This document shows, in pieces, positions 1 through 5,292 of a stretch of DNA of 7,836 nucleotides (the first letter of the stretch is position 1; every line of letters begins with the position of its first letter). The DNA is taken from the NCBI GenBank assembly GCA_025937075.1, contig JAICSD010000205.1, forward strand, positions 1-7,836, given 5' to 3'. Source of the stretch: Vicinamibacteria bacterium (GTDB taxonomy: Bacteria > Acidobacteriota > Vicinamibacteria > Vicinamibacterales > 2-12-FULL-66-21). The position numbers and the translations under genes were made by a program. The notes beneath the pieces were generated by a model that searched no databases, was not told the DNA's origin, and saw only the letters and a program-made list of their open reading frames with translations.

Positions 1-487
1 CCTTCACGTCGACAGTGATCTTGCGCGACAAGTCGCCGCGCGCCACCGCCGTGGTGACCTCGGCGATGTTTCGAACCTGGGTGGTGAGGTTCGCCGCCAG
101 CAGGTTGACGTTGTCGGTAAGGTCCTTCCAGGTGCCGGCGACGCCAGGCACGATCGCCTGGCCACCGAGCTTGCCGTCGGTGCCGACCTCGCGCGCAACC
201 CGGGTGACTTCCGAAGCAAACGAGCGAAGTTGGTCGACCATCGTGTTGATGGCTTCCTTGAGCTGCAGGATCTCGCCGCGGACGTCGACGGTGATCTTCT
301 TCGAGAGGTCGCCGTTGGCAACCGCGATGGTCACGTCGGCGATGTTCCTGACCTGCGCGGTGAGGTTGCCGGCCATCTGGTTGACCGACTCCGTCAGCTC
401 CTTCCAGACGCCCGACACGCCTTTCACCTGCGCCTGCCCGCCCAGCTTGCCTTCGGTCCCGACCTCGCGCGCGACGCGCGTGACCTC
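1..487 (-). repeat. In-gene 276-bp tandem repeat encoding 92-residue HAMP units
   Basis: Codons for residues 173-264 (487 down to 212) are followed directly by a second copy (211 down to the window edge, incomplete). The period is exactly 276 bp: the GTCGAC of the 'TVDV' codons recurs at 284 and 8. A more diverged unit with a three-residue insertion lies upstream (equivalent GTCCAC at 569, 285 bp away). Copies probably continue to the left of the window, as tandem poly-HAMP proteins often carry several. Confidence 0.85.
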
Positions 488-1003
488 GGAGGTGAAGACC
501 GAGAGCTGGTCGATCATCTTGTTCACGAGCTTCGCGGATCGCAGGAACTCGCCTTCGAGCGGACGGCCGTCCACCTCCAGCGCCATCGCCTGCCCGAGGT
601 CGCCCTTCGCCACCGCGCCAACCGCGCGCGTCACCTCGGTCGTCGGCCACACGAGGTCGTCGATCAGCATGTTGATCGCGGCGACCTCGTCGGCCCAGCG
701 GCCCGCGACGCCCGGCACCGACATGCGCTGTTTGAGCTTGCCTTCCTTGCCGACCGATCGCGACACGCGCTCCGTCTCGCGCGCGCGCCGCTCGCTCACC
801 GCGACGATCTCGTTGAACGTGTCCGCGATCTTCCCTTCGATGCCGATCAGATCCGACGGGAGCCGCACGCCGAACTCGCCGTCGCGAAACGCCAGCATCG
901 CCGAGAGCAGGTGGCGCGAGAACGCGTTCGCTTCAGGTGTGGCCGTGCCCAGCCCGGTGTTGGAAATCGGATCGAGTGCGTCGGGGATCCGGGTGACGTC
1001 CAT
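1..1003 (-). CDS. Soluble multi-HAMP sensor protein, probable hybrid histidine kinase (N-terminal part; runs off left edge)
   Basis: The frame reads 334 codons from ATG at 1003 to the window edge without a stop, so the C-terminal half lies outside. No signal peptide or membrane segment is visible, so the protein is probably cytoplasmic. After a variable N-terminus (residues 1-35) come linked HAMP-like units. The first is degenerate (about 40-135), the second contains [11 protein letters not shown], and two nearly identical 92-residue repeats follow from residue 173 and residue 265 ([34 protein letters not shown]). This poly-HAMP ladder is known from Nik1-type group III hybrid histidine kinases, where it precedes HisKA, HATPase and receiver domains. 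Those domains are not in view, so 'kinase' is inferred. An AGGGAG ribosome site lies 6 nt before the chosen ATG; an overlapping ATG at 1007 is in another frame and stops early. The gene is divergent from the wHTH/DUF5985 operon. Confidence 0.9.
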   Translation of the reverse strand, partial: MDVTRIPDALDPISNTGLGTATPEANAFSRHLLSAMLAFRDGEFGVRLPSDLIGIEGKIADTFNEIVAVSERRARETERVSRSVGKEGKLKQRMSVPGVAGRWADEVAAINMLIDDLVWPTTEVTRAVGAVAKGDLGQAMALEVDGRPLEGEFLRSAKLVNKMIDQLSVFTSEVTRVAREVGTEGKLGGQAQVKGVSGVWKELTESVNQMAGNLTAQVRNIADVTIAVANGDLSKKITVDVRGEILQLKEAINTMVDQLRSFASEVTRVAREVGTDGKLGGQAIVPGVAGTWKDLTDNVNLLAANLTTQVRNIAEVTTAVARGDLSRKITVDVK

Positions 1004-1044
1004 ACATGGCTCCCTGGTGGGGTGACGAAGGTCGGCGGCGTGGC

Positions 1045-1073
1045 ATCACATCGCACGTATACGTGTGTGTCAA
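1045..1073 (-). promoter_or_regulatory. Sigma70-type promoter of the multi-HAMP sensor gene
   Basis: Reading the minus strand, a perfect -35 box TTGACA (1073 to 1068) is followed after exactly 17 nt by TGTGAT (1050 to 1045; 4 of 6 matches to TATAAT). Transcription would begin near 1038, giving a leader of about 35 nt that contains the AGGGAG ribosome site. The assignment is by consensus and spacing only. Confidence 0.6.
1054..1065. promoter_or_regulatory. Perfect 12-bp palindrome, candidate operator
   Basis: CACGTATACGTG is its own reverse complement and lies wholly inside the 17-nt spacer between the -35 and -10 boxes of the sensor gene promoter. A dimeric regulator bound there would block polymerase or twist the spacer. 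The binding protein is unknown; the wHTH product of the divergent gene is one candidate. Confidence 0.45.
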
Positions 1074-1236
1074 GTCCGATGCGCTCGTGTAGCGGTTTGC
1101 GACGTGAAGCCCCGTGCTCGTCGCTCGTATTCTGTGGTGAAAGCAAGAAGATAGCCAGCTCTACCGTTGCGTAATTTCGATGCGTGTGCGGCCTCCGCAC
1201 GCAGCGTCGATGCTTCGTCTAATCGCTCGCGTTCAT

Positions 1237-1242
1237 TACAAT
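1237..1242 (+). promoter_or_regulatory. Possible -10 box (TACAAT) for the wHTH/DUF5985 operon
   Basis: TACAAT differs from TATAAT at one position and sits 11 nt before the proposed ATG at 1254. The -35 position 17 nt upstream (TTCGTC, 1214-1219) is poor. If used, transcription would start around 1249-1250 and leave almost no leader, consistent with the lack of a spaced ribosome binding site before the ATG. Confidence 0.35.
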
Positions 1243-1253
1243 GGCGCGCGGGA

Positions 1254-1649
1254 ATGGATCCAGGCCGGCCCGAAGAACTTCCAGGCGAGCTCCGCGCGTT
1301 TCTTCATAGCTGCATCGAATCGATCAACCAGGTCGAACTGCTGATGATGCTGCGCGGATCGGAGCGCTGGCGCACCACGCGTGACGTCGCCGCCGATCTG
1401 CACGTGCCGGTGGCGGTCGCCCGGAGGGACCTCGAGACGCTGGCCGCCCGCGGACTGCTCGAGGTTTCCGTCGGGTCGGAGATCGAGTACCGCTATCGCC
1501 CGAAGACCGCCGACCTCGCGAAATACGGCGATCTGCTGGCGCAGCACTACGTGACGGGGCGGCATCTCATCTTCGCGTTCGTGTCGACGCGATCGCGGCT
1601 CGCGATGAAGCGGTTCGCCGACGCGTTCAAGCTGCGTGACGGGGAGTAG
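1254..1649 (+). CDS. Small winged-helix DNA-binding protein (131 aa)
   Basis: Residues about 22-82 look like a winged helix. There is a helix around VELLMMLRG, then a turn and recognition-type helices (TTRDVAADLHVPVAVARRDLE, about 41-61), then GLLEV and a short beta wing ending in EYRYRP. This arrangement resembles MarR/ArsR-like or FaeA-like small regulators, but I do not recognise a named family. The C-terminal 45 residues are helical, with a hydrophobic stretch (HLIFAFV, 104-110) and a basic tail, and have no metal-binding cysteines. I chose ATG at 1254. The frame is open further upstream to TTG at 1167, but that extension has non-coding composition and overlaps the probable -10 box. The gene ends 3 nt before the first DUF5985-like gene, so the three genes are probably one operon. 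It may regulate that operon or the divergent sensor (inference). Confidence 0.75.
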   Translation: MDPGRPEELPGELRAFLHSCIESINQVELLMMLRGSERWRTTRDVAADLHVPVAVARRDLETLAARGLLEVSVGSEIEYRYRPKTADLAKYGDLLAQHYVTGRHLIFAFVSTRSRLAMKRFADAFKLRDGE

Positions 1650-1652
1650 GCC

Positions 1653-1910
1653 ATGGCAACCAGCGTGTACGTCCTGTGCATGGTCACGAGCGCGTTCTGC
1701 GCGGCGCTGCTGTTCCGCGAGTACCGGCGGACGTCCGCGCGGCTCCTGTTGTGGAGCAGCCTGTCGTTCGTCGGATGGGCGCTGAACAATGCGTTCGTGT
1801 TCATGGACCTCGTCGTGTTTCCGAACATCGATTTCTCGGTGACGCGGACGGCGGCATCGCTCGTCGCGGTCACGCTGATGCTCTACGGCCTGGTGTGGGA
1901 CGCCACCTGA
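1653..1910 (+). CDS. Small three-helix membrane protein, DUF5985-like (85 aa)
   Basis: The product is very hydrophobic, with three predicted membrane helices at about residues 3-22, 31-53 and 66-83. Basic residues after helix 1 (REYRRTSAR) suggest that this loop is cytoplasmic. It resembles small membrane proteins annotated as DUF5985, recalled from features such as LLLWSSL, GWALNN and the C-terminal LYGLVWD. Function is unknown. GGGGAG (1641-1646) lies 6 nt before the ATG, overlapping the end of the upstream wHTH gene, which suggests coupled translation. The next gene begins 1 nt after its stop and encodes a protein of the same size and topology. Confidence 0.8.
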   Translation: MATSVYVLCMVTSAFCAALLFREYRRTSARLLLWSSLSFVGWALNNAFVFMDLVVFPNIDFSVTRTAASLVAVTLMLYGLVWDAT

Positions 1911-1911
1911 T

Positions 1912-2163
1912 ATGAACACGTTCCTGCAGGGCAGTATCGCAATGGGGTGCGGGATCGCCGGCCTGTTCTTCCTGCGCTTCTGGCGGGACGCGCGCGATCG
2001 CCTGTTTCTGCTGTTCGCGCTCGCGTTCTGGCTGCTCGGCGTCAGCTACGTGTTCCTCGGCGTCATCTCGTTCGCGACGGACTGGCGGGTGTACGTGTTC
2101 CTCGTGCGGCTGATCGCGTACTGTCTGATCCTGTATGGGATTTTCGAGAAGAACAGAAAGTAG
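1912..2163 (+). CDS. Second small three-helix membrane protein, DUF5985-like (83 aa)
   Basis: Three hydrophobic segments lie at about residues 5-24, 31-54 and 60-78, with a basic first loop (RFWRDARDR) and a basic C-terminus (EKNRK). Both loop and tail are likely cytoplasmic or tail-facing by the positive-inside rule. Size and topology match the preceding gene, and both end in a related LYG(L/I) motif, so the pair may form a heteromeric membrane complex (inference). The ATG follows the upstream stop by 1 nt, implying translational coupling. The gene ends only 12 nt before the convergent DUF190 stop, leaving no room for separate terminators. The family (DUF5985) is recalled from similarity of pattern, not searched. 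Confidence 0.8.
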   Translation: MNTFLQGSIAMGCGIAGLFFLRFWRDARDRLFLLFALAFWLLGVSYVFLGVISFATDWRVYVFLVRLIAYCLILYGIFEKNRK

Positions 2164-2175
2164 TTCCGACTGAGA

Positions 2176-2508
2176 TCACGGCCGACCGCTGTAGCGAATG
2201 ACCTCGACATCGGACATCGCGATCAGTCCCTCGCTGACCATCCGCTCGATGGTCGGCAGGAACGCGGCGATCTTCTCGGCGGTGTCGATCAGGCACACGA
2301 CGATCGGCAGGTCCGCCGACGTCAGGAGACGTTTGCGGTGGATGCGGCTGCTCGCGCCGTAGCCTTCGATCCCGCGGTAGACGGTCGCCCCGGCGAGATC
2401 CTGCCGGCGCGCCTCCTCGACGATCGCGTCGTGCAGCGGCCTCCCCTCCCACCGATCGTCCTCGCCGAAATGAATGCGGACCATGCGCGCCTGTCCGGTG
2501 AGGCTCAT
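2176..2508 (-). CDS. DUF190 family protein, single domain (110 aa)
   Basis: One complete DUF190 domain spans residues about 9-107. Visible signatures are FGEDDRW, LAGATVYRGIEGYGASSRIH, SADLPIVV and the end SDVEVIRY. DUF190 proteins adopt a PII-like ferredoxin fold, and PII proteins act as trimeric sensors; ligand and target for DUF190 are not established. The start overlaps the stop of the upstream two-domain DUF190 gene by 4 nt (ATGA at 2505-2508), so translation is almost certainly coupled. It closely matches the second domain of that neighbour, including the ATVYRGI-GYGA-SR-H block, so it is probably a tandem duplicate. It is the last gene of the crcB cluster. Confidence 0.9.
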   Translation of the reverse strand: MSLTGQARMVRIHFGEDDRWEGRPLHDAIVEEARRQDLAGATVYRGIEGYGASSRIHRKRLLTSADLPIVVCLIDTAEKIAAFLPTIERMVSEGLIAMSDVEVIRYSGRP

Positions 2509-2840
2509 CGTCCCTGCTCCGCCGCCTGCGACGGCTGCAGCCGATGCGTGTACTTGATGACGTCCACGTCGGACAGCACGACGAGGCCGTCGCCGAGCAT
2601 CTGCTCGAGGACCGGCAGGTAGGCGCGGATCTTCGCTTCCTCGTCGACGACCGATACCATCACCGGCAGATCGCTCGACAGGCTCATGCGCTTTTCCTTG
2701 TGCAGCCGGCTGTTCGCGCCGTAGCCGGCGATGCCGCGATAGACGGTCGCCCCCGCGATGTCGTGCGCCCTGAGGCTCTCGACGATCGCGTCCTGAAGCC
2801 GCTTGCCGCGCCAGCGATCCTGCTCGCCCAGGAAGATCCG
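2191..2840 (-). repeat. Duplicated DUF190 domain-coding segments
   Basis: The codons for domain 2 of the two-domain protein (2840 to 2550) and for the single-domain protein (2478 to 2191) align almost end to end with one codon of indel. They keep long identical stretches at DNA level, for example around the YRG codons (about 2380 and 2740). This supports a tandem gene duplication within the operon. Confidence 0.7.
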
Positions 2841-3224
2841 CATCAGCTTCGCCTTTCCCTTCAGCGCCGCCGGGGCGACCGTGGCGGCGGTCTTCGCGCC
2901 AGCGGCTTTGACGATTGTCGTGTCCTGGACTTCCACCAGCCCGTCCTCGACGATCTGCAGGAGCTTCGGCAGAATCTCGTCCACCCTCGCGGCCTCCTCG
3001 ACGAACTCGATCTTGACCGGCAGATCGAGGCTCGTGTCGACGAACCGTTCCATATGGAGCTGATGATCCGATCCGAAGCCAGCGGCGCCGCGGGTAACCG
3101 TTGCGCCGGACACGTGGTGATAGAAGAGGTAATTGAGCACGGCCATGTAGACCGGCTCGTGCCGGTGGCGTGCGGCCTCGCCGACGTAGATCGTGACCTT
3201 CTTCGCGGGTCCGTGCTGCAGCAT
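2505..3224 (-). CDS. Two-domain DUF190 protein (239 aa)
   Basis: Two DUF190 domains are fused in one chain. Domain 1 is at about residues 9-105 (VTIYVGEAARH, VSGATVTRGAAGFGSDHQLH, LDLPVKIEFV). Domain 2 is at about 127-227 (RIFLGEQDRW, IAGATVYRGIAGYGANSRLH, SSDLPVMVSVVD, SDVDVIKY). An Ala/Lys-rich linker (about 106-126) joins them. The family usually has a single domain of roughly 100-120 residues, so this is a fusion. Domain 1 is more diverged from domain 2 than domain 2 is from the downstream single-domain gene. ATG at 3224 is preceded by AGAAGG with 6-nt spacing; an in-frame GTG two codons upstream abuts that site and is unlikely. The gene begins 11 nt after the crcB stop. DUF190 next to crcB is a recurrent pairing, which suggests a regulatory or accessory role in fluoride export (inference). 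Confidence 0.9.
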   Translation of the reverse strand: MLQHGPAKKVTIYVGEAARHRHEPVYMAVLNYLFYHHVSGATVTRGAAGFGSDHQLHMERFVDTSLDLPVKIEFVEEAARVDEILPKLLQIVEDGLVEVQDTTIVKAAGAKTAATVAPAALKGKAKLMRIFLGEQDRWRGKRLQDAIVESLRAHDIAGATVYRGIAGYGANSRLHKEKRMSLSSDLPVMVSVVDEEAKIRAYLPVLEQMLGDGLVVLSDVDVIKYTHRLQPSQAAEQGR

Positions 3225-3235
3225 GCTCACCCTTC

Positions 3236-3607
3236 TTACATCAGGCGGCCGATCATGATGCCCAGCCACAGCGCTGCGTAGCCGGCGATCACGCTTCCGA
3301 TCACGTTCGCGCCGGCGGCCAGCCAGGTGCCCTCCACAACCGCGCGATACGTCTCGAGCTCGAACGTCGAGAACGTCGTGTATGCGCCGACGAAGCCGAT
3401 CGGCACGAGGAAGCGCCAGTTCTGATGCGCAGCGATCCGCTCGGTGAGCAGCGCCGTCGCGCAGCCCATCACGAAACACCCGGTGATGTTCACCACGAAC
3501 GTGCCCCACGGAAACACGGACGGGAGACGCGACTGGATCGCGGCACCGACCTGATACCTCGCGATCGCGCCAACCGCGCCTCCGAGGGCGATCAGAACGT
3601 AGCGCAC
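3236..3607 (-). CDS. crcB: CrcB/Fluc fluoride channel (123 aa)
   Basis: This is an inner-membrane protein that exports fluoride as a dual-topology dimer. All family signatures are present: GGAVGAIARY (9-18), NITGCFVMG with the conserved Asn at 40, and GFVGAYTTFSTFELE (71-85), which holds the Phe box residues F79 and F82 that line the fluoride pore. There are four hydrophobic segments and the length is normal for the family, so the gene looks intact. The start is GTG at 3607, supported by a strong AGGAGG (3612-3617) 4 nt upstream. It lies 26 nt after the amidohydrolase stop and 11 nt before the two-domain DUF190 gene. No fluoride riboswitch fits in the short upstream gap, so control must come from farther upstream or be constitutive. 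Confidence 0.95.
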   Translation of the reverse strand: MRYVLIALGGAVGAIARYQVGAAIQSRLPSVFPWGTFVVNITGCFVMGCATALLTERIAAHQNWRFLVPIGFVGAYTTFSTFELETYRAVVEGTWLAAGANVIGSVIAGYAALWLGIMIGRLM

Positions 3608-3633
3608 TCAGCCTCCTGTCCCGCGCGTCGAAC

Positions 3634-4902
3634 CTATCGCGGCCAGCCGCTCTGCGGGAGTCCCGGCGTCAGCTCGAGCGCGTTCTCGAAGTACAGCTTT
3701 TTCAGCACCGCATCGGGCAAATCGATCCCGTACAGCTTCCAGAAGGCATGGTAGTTCCGGTAGTAGTCGAAGTACTCGTCCCTCGTCTCGAACACGCGCC
3801 AGTAGTACGGATACTCCTCAGGCTGGAACGAGTCCTTCCCGAACAGCAGGCGGTCCTGATACTTCACGAAGAAATCGTGCGCCGCGTGCGGCTGCCGTCC
3901 GATGTCGTACAGAACAGCGCCGACCTCCGTGTAGACGTTCGGCATCGTGTCCAGCATGCGCCCGAGCCGCGCGAGATCGTTCGCGTGCCATCCCATGTGC
4001 GCCGCGACGAACGTCGTGTTCGGATGTTTGCGGAACAGCCGATCCCGCTCCGTCATCAGCTCCTCGAAGCGTGGGAACTCGCCCGCGGGATAGCGTCGAT
4101 CCGTGAAGAGCGCGAGCTCCAGCCAGCGCTCGTTGTGGTAGTCGATGGGCTCGAAGAACTCGGCCGGATCGGCGGTGTGGATGAACACCGGAATCTTCAG
4201 GCGCGCGCACGCCTCCCAGAACGGATCCAGATCCGCGTCGTCGATGTGCAGGCGCGTGCCGTCCGCTTTCTTGGTCCGCAGCCCGAAGCCCTTGCCGATT
4301 TCGCCGATGCCGACGGCGCCTGCCTTCAGGTCCGCCTCGAGCTGCTGAATCGCTTTCTCCGCCCATCCGGGTCCGACGTTGGACAAGTTCACGCCGGCGA
4401 GCACGCGGACGCGATCCTTCTGCGGACTGTTCCTGATCGCCTCGAGCGTGCGCGTCAGCCGATCGCCTGACGCGTTGTCGGCGCTCACCATCACGCGGAC
4501 GTTCAGCGCATCGAGCGAGGCCGCGAGCGACGCCAGCCCTTCGCTCGACATCACCAACTGACCGGGATGACCGTGGAAGTCGATCGCCGGGAACTTCGCC
4601 TTGGGCACCGGGTGCGCCGCGGTCACGAGTGTCGACTTCGGCCGGTAGTCGACAATGCTGGGTGCCGGGAATTCGGGTGCCTGACAACGCTCGGGCCGGA
4701 TCTCCGCCATGCCCGACGGGCATTCCTCCCCGGCCGGGATCGGCACGCCGCGGCCGCCCCGCCCTCCCTGACGGCCGAAGCCGCCGGGCGGCCCGGTCGG
4801 CGTGGCGGGCTGCTGGGCGGACGGCGTGGTCGCGAGCATCGCGCCGAGCGCAACAGCAAACACGGGCGCAAGCGCTCTCAGATGACGGGCGTGGATTGTC
4901 AT
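3634..4902 (-). CDS. Exported amidohydrolase-family (Amidohydrolase_2-like) metal-dependent hydrolase (422 aa)
   Basis: An N-terminal signal peptide (about residues 1-30, ending TTPSAQ) implies export to the periplasm. A Gly/Arg/Pro-rich linker (about 33-56) follows, with two cysteines (C61, C73) that could form a disulfide. The TIM-barrel hydrolase domain runs from about 104 to 412. It shows the metal-site pattern of the amidohydrolase superfamily: D108-F-H110-G-H112, E201 in GEIGKG, H242 in IHTADP, H302 in AHMGWH and D357 in FGKDSF. These agree with the PF04909 group (amidase and decarboxylase-type enzymes), but the substrate cannot be read from the sequence. The ATG at 4902 has no clear ribosome site. 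It may be the first gene of a transcript continuing into crcB 26 nt later. The fluoride link is unexplained and may be coincidental. Confidence 0.88.
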   Translation of the reverse strand: MTIHARHLRALAPVFAVALGAMLATTPSAQQPATPTGPPGGFGRQGGRGGRGVPIPAGEECPSGMAEIRPERCQAPEFPAPSIVDYRPKSTLVTAAHPVPKAKFPAIDFHGHPGQLVMSSEGLASLAASLDALNVRVMVSADNASGDRLTRTLEAIRNSPQKDRVRVLAGVNLSNVGPGWAEKAIQQLEADLKAGAVGIGEIGKGFGLRTKKADGTRLHIDDADLDPFWEACARLKIPVFIHTADPAEFFEPIDYHNERWLELALFTDRRYPAGEFPRFEELMTERDRLFRKHPNTTFVAAHMGWHANDLARLGRMLDTMPNVYTEVGAVLYDIGRQPHAAHDFFVKYQDRLLFGKDSFQPEEYPYYWRVFETRDEYFDYYRNYHAFWKLYGIDLPDAVLKKLYFENALELTPGLPQSGWPR

Positions 4903-4992
4903 GTGGGTGGGAATACTTTAACAGGCTGCTGAAGAGTTGCCGAGGATGGAGCTACGCCGTATTGACTTCTTACACCGCGCTGGAAGAGCCGG

Positions 4993-5250
4993 TCACGATT
5001 CGCCTCGGAGGTACTGGCCGTCCGTGCCTCGCCGGAGGCGTCCCTCACGCACGAGGTCGTCGAGCACGATCTCGCAGGTCCGCTTTCTGAGGCCGAAGAG
5101 CCGGGCTGCCTGCTCGATTCGAAGCGACAACCCCGGCATTTCCTGGTAACAGCCGAGAATACGGGCGACAAGCTCGGCTCGCCGGGGTTCGCCGTGGACG
5201 CCGTCGCGTGTGCGATGCCGCCGTTCAGGCATGCCGAGCCGGAACCGCAT
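4993..5250 (-). CDS. Small helix-turn-helix protein of unknown role (85 aa)
   Basis: The C-terminal two thirds (residues about 25-80) look like a winged helix. A helix ELVARILGCYQEMPG is followed by LSLRIEQAARLFGLRKR as the probable HTH, then EIVLDDLVREGRLRR and a short wing ending GQYLR. The first 24 residues are basic and probably flexible. The ATG at 5250 lacks a clear ribosome site; an in-frame ATG at 5232 (MPERRHR) is an equal alternative and would give 79 residues. No sensor domain, membrane segment or metal site is visible. The gene is isolated: 90 nt separate it from the downstream amidohydrolase and 35 nt from the upstream DUF1684 gene, with a perfect inverted repeat in that 35-nt gap. 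I do not recognise a named family. Confidence 0.65.
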   Translation of the reverse strand: MRFRLGMPERRHRTRDGVHGEPRRAELVARILGCYQEMPGLSLRIEQAARLFGLRKRTCEIVLDDLVREGRLRRGTDGQYLRGES

Positions 5251-5262
5251 GCTTGGGCAAAT

Positions 5263-5292
5263 GCACTGACGATGCCGGGTGGGCGTCAGTGC
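5263..5292. promoter_or_regulatory. Perfect 9-bp inverted repeat (possible terminator or operator)
   Basis: GCACTGACG (5263-5271) and CGTCAGTGC (5284-5292) are exact reverse complements around a 12-nt loop. The upper arm contains the TGA stop of the DUF1684 gene. The structure sits 12 nt before the start of the small HTH gene. A strong stem with no run of T residues on the minus strand argues against a classical intrinsic terminator. The two-arm layout would also suit an operator for the HTH product (inference). Confidence 0.5.

Noticed and set aside
15..1025. Long plus-strand open frame of 336 codons opposite the multi-HAMP gene
   Set aside because: It is antisense to a clear HAMP protein; the translation is Ser/Arg/Thr-rich with no domain pattern, as expected for a shadow frame in GC-rich DNA.
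1167..1253. Longer TTG-initiated start for the wHTH protein
   Set aside because: The 29 extra residues look non-coding, overlap the probable -10 box, and lack a ribosome site.
2544..3281. Plus-strand open frame of 245 codons opposite the DUF190 gene
   Set aside because: It is a shadow of the two DUF190 domains, with no recognisable motif and no ribosome site.
3225..3509. Extension of the two-domain DUF190 protein upstream to 3509
   Set aside because: It would overlap almost the whole crcB gene in another frame; the extra residues are Arg-rich shadow sequence, and ATG at 3224 has a proper ribosome site.
3608..3633. Fluoride riboswitch directly upstream of crcB
   Set aside because: The gap is only 26 nt and holds just the ribosome site; the riboswitch needs roughly twice that or more.
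5263..5292. Classical intrinsic terminator for the DUF1684 transcript
   Set aside because: The stem is perfect, but on the minus strand it is followed by ATTTGCCC, not a run of T residues, so I list it only as an inverted repeat of uncertain role.
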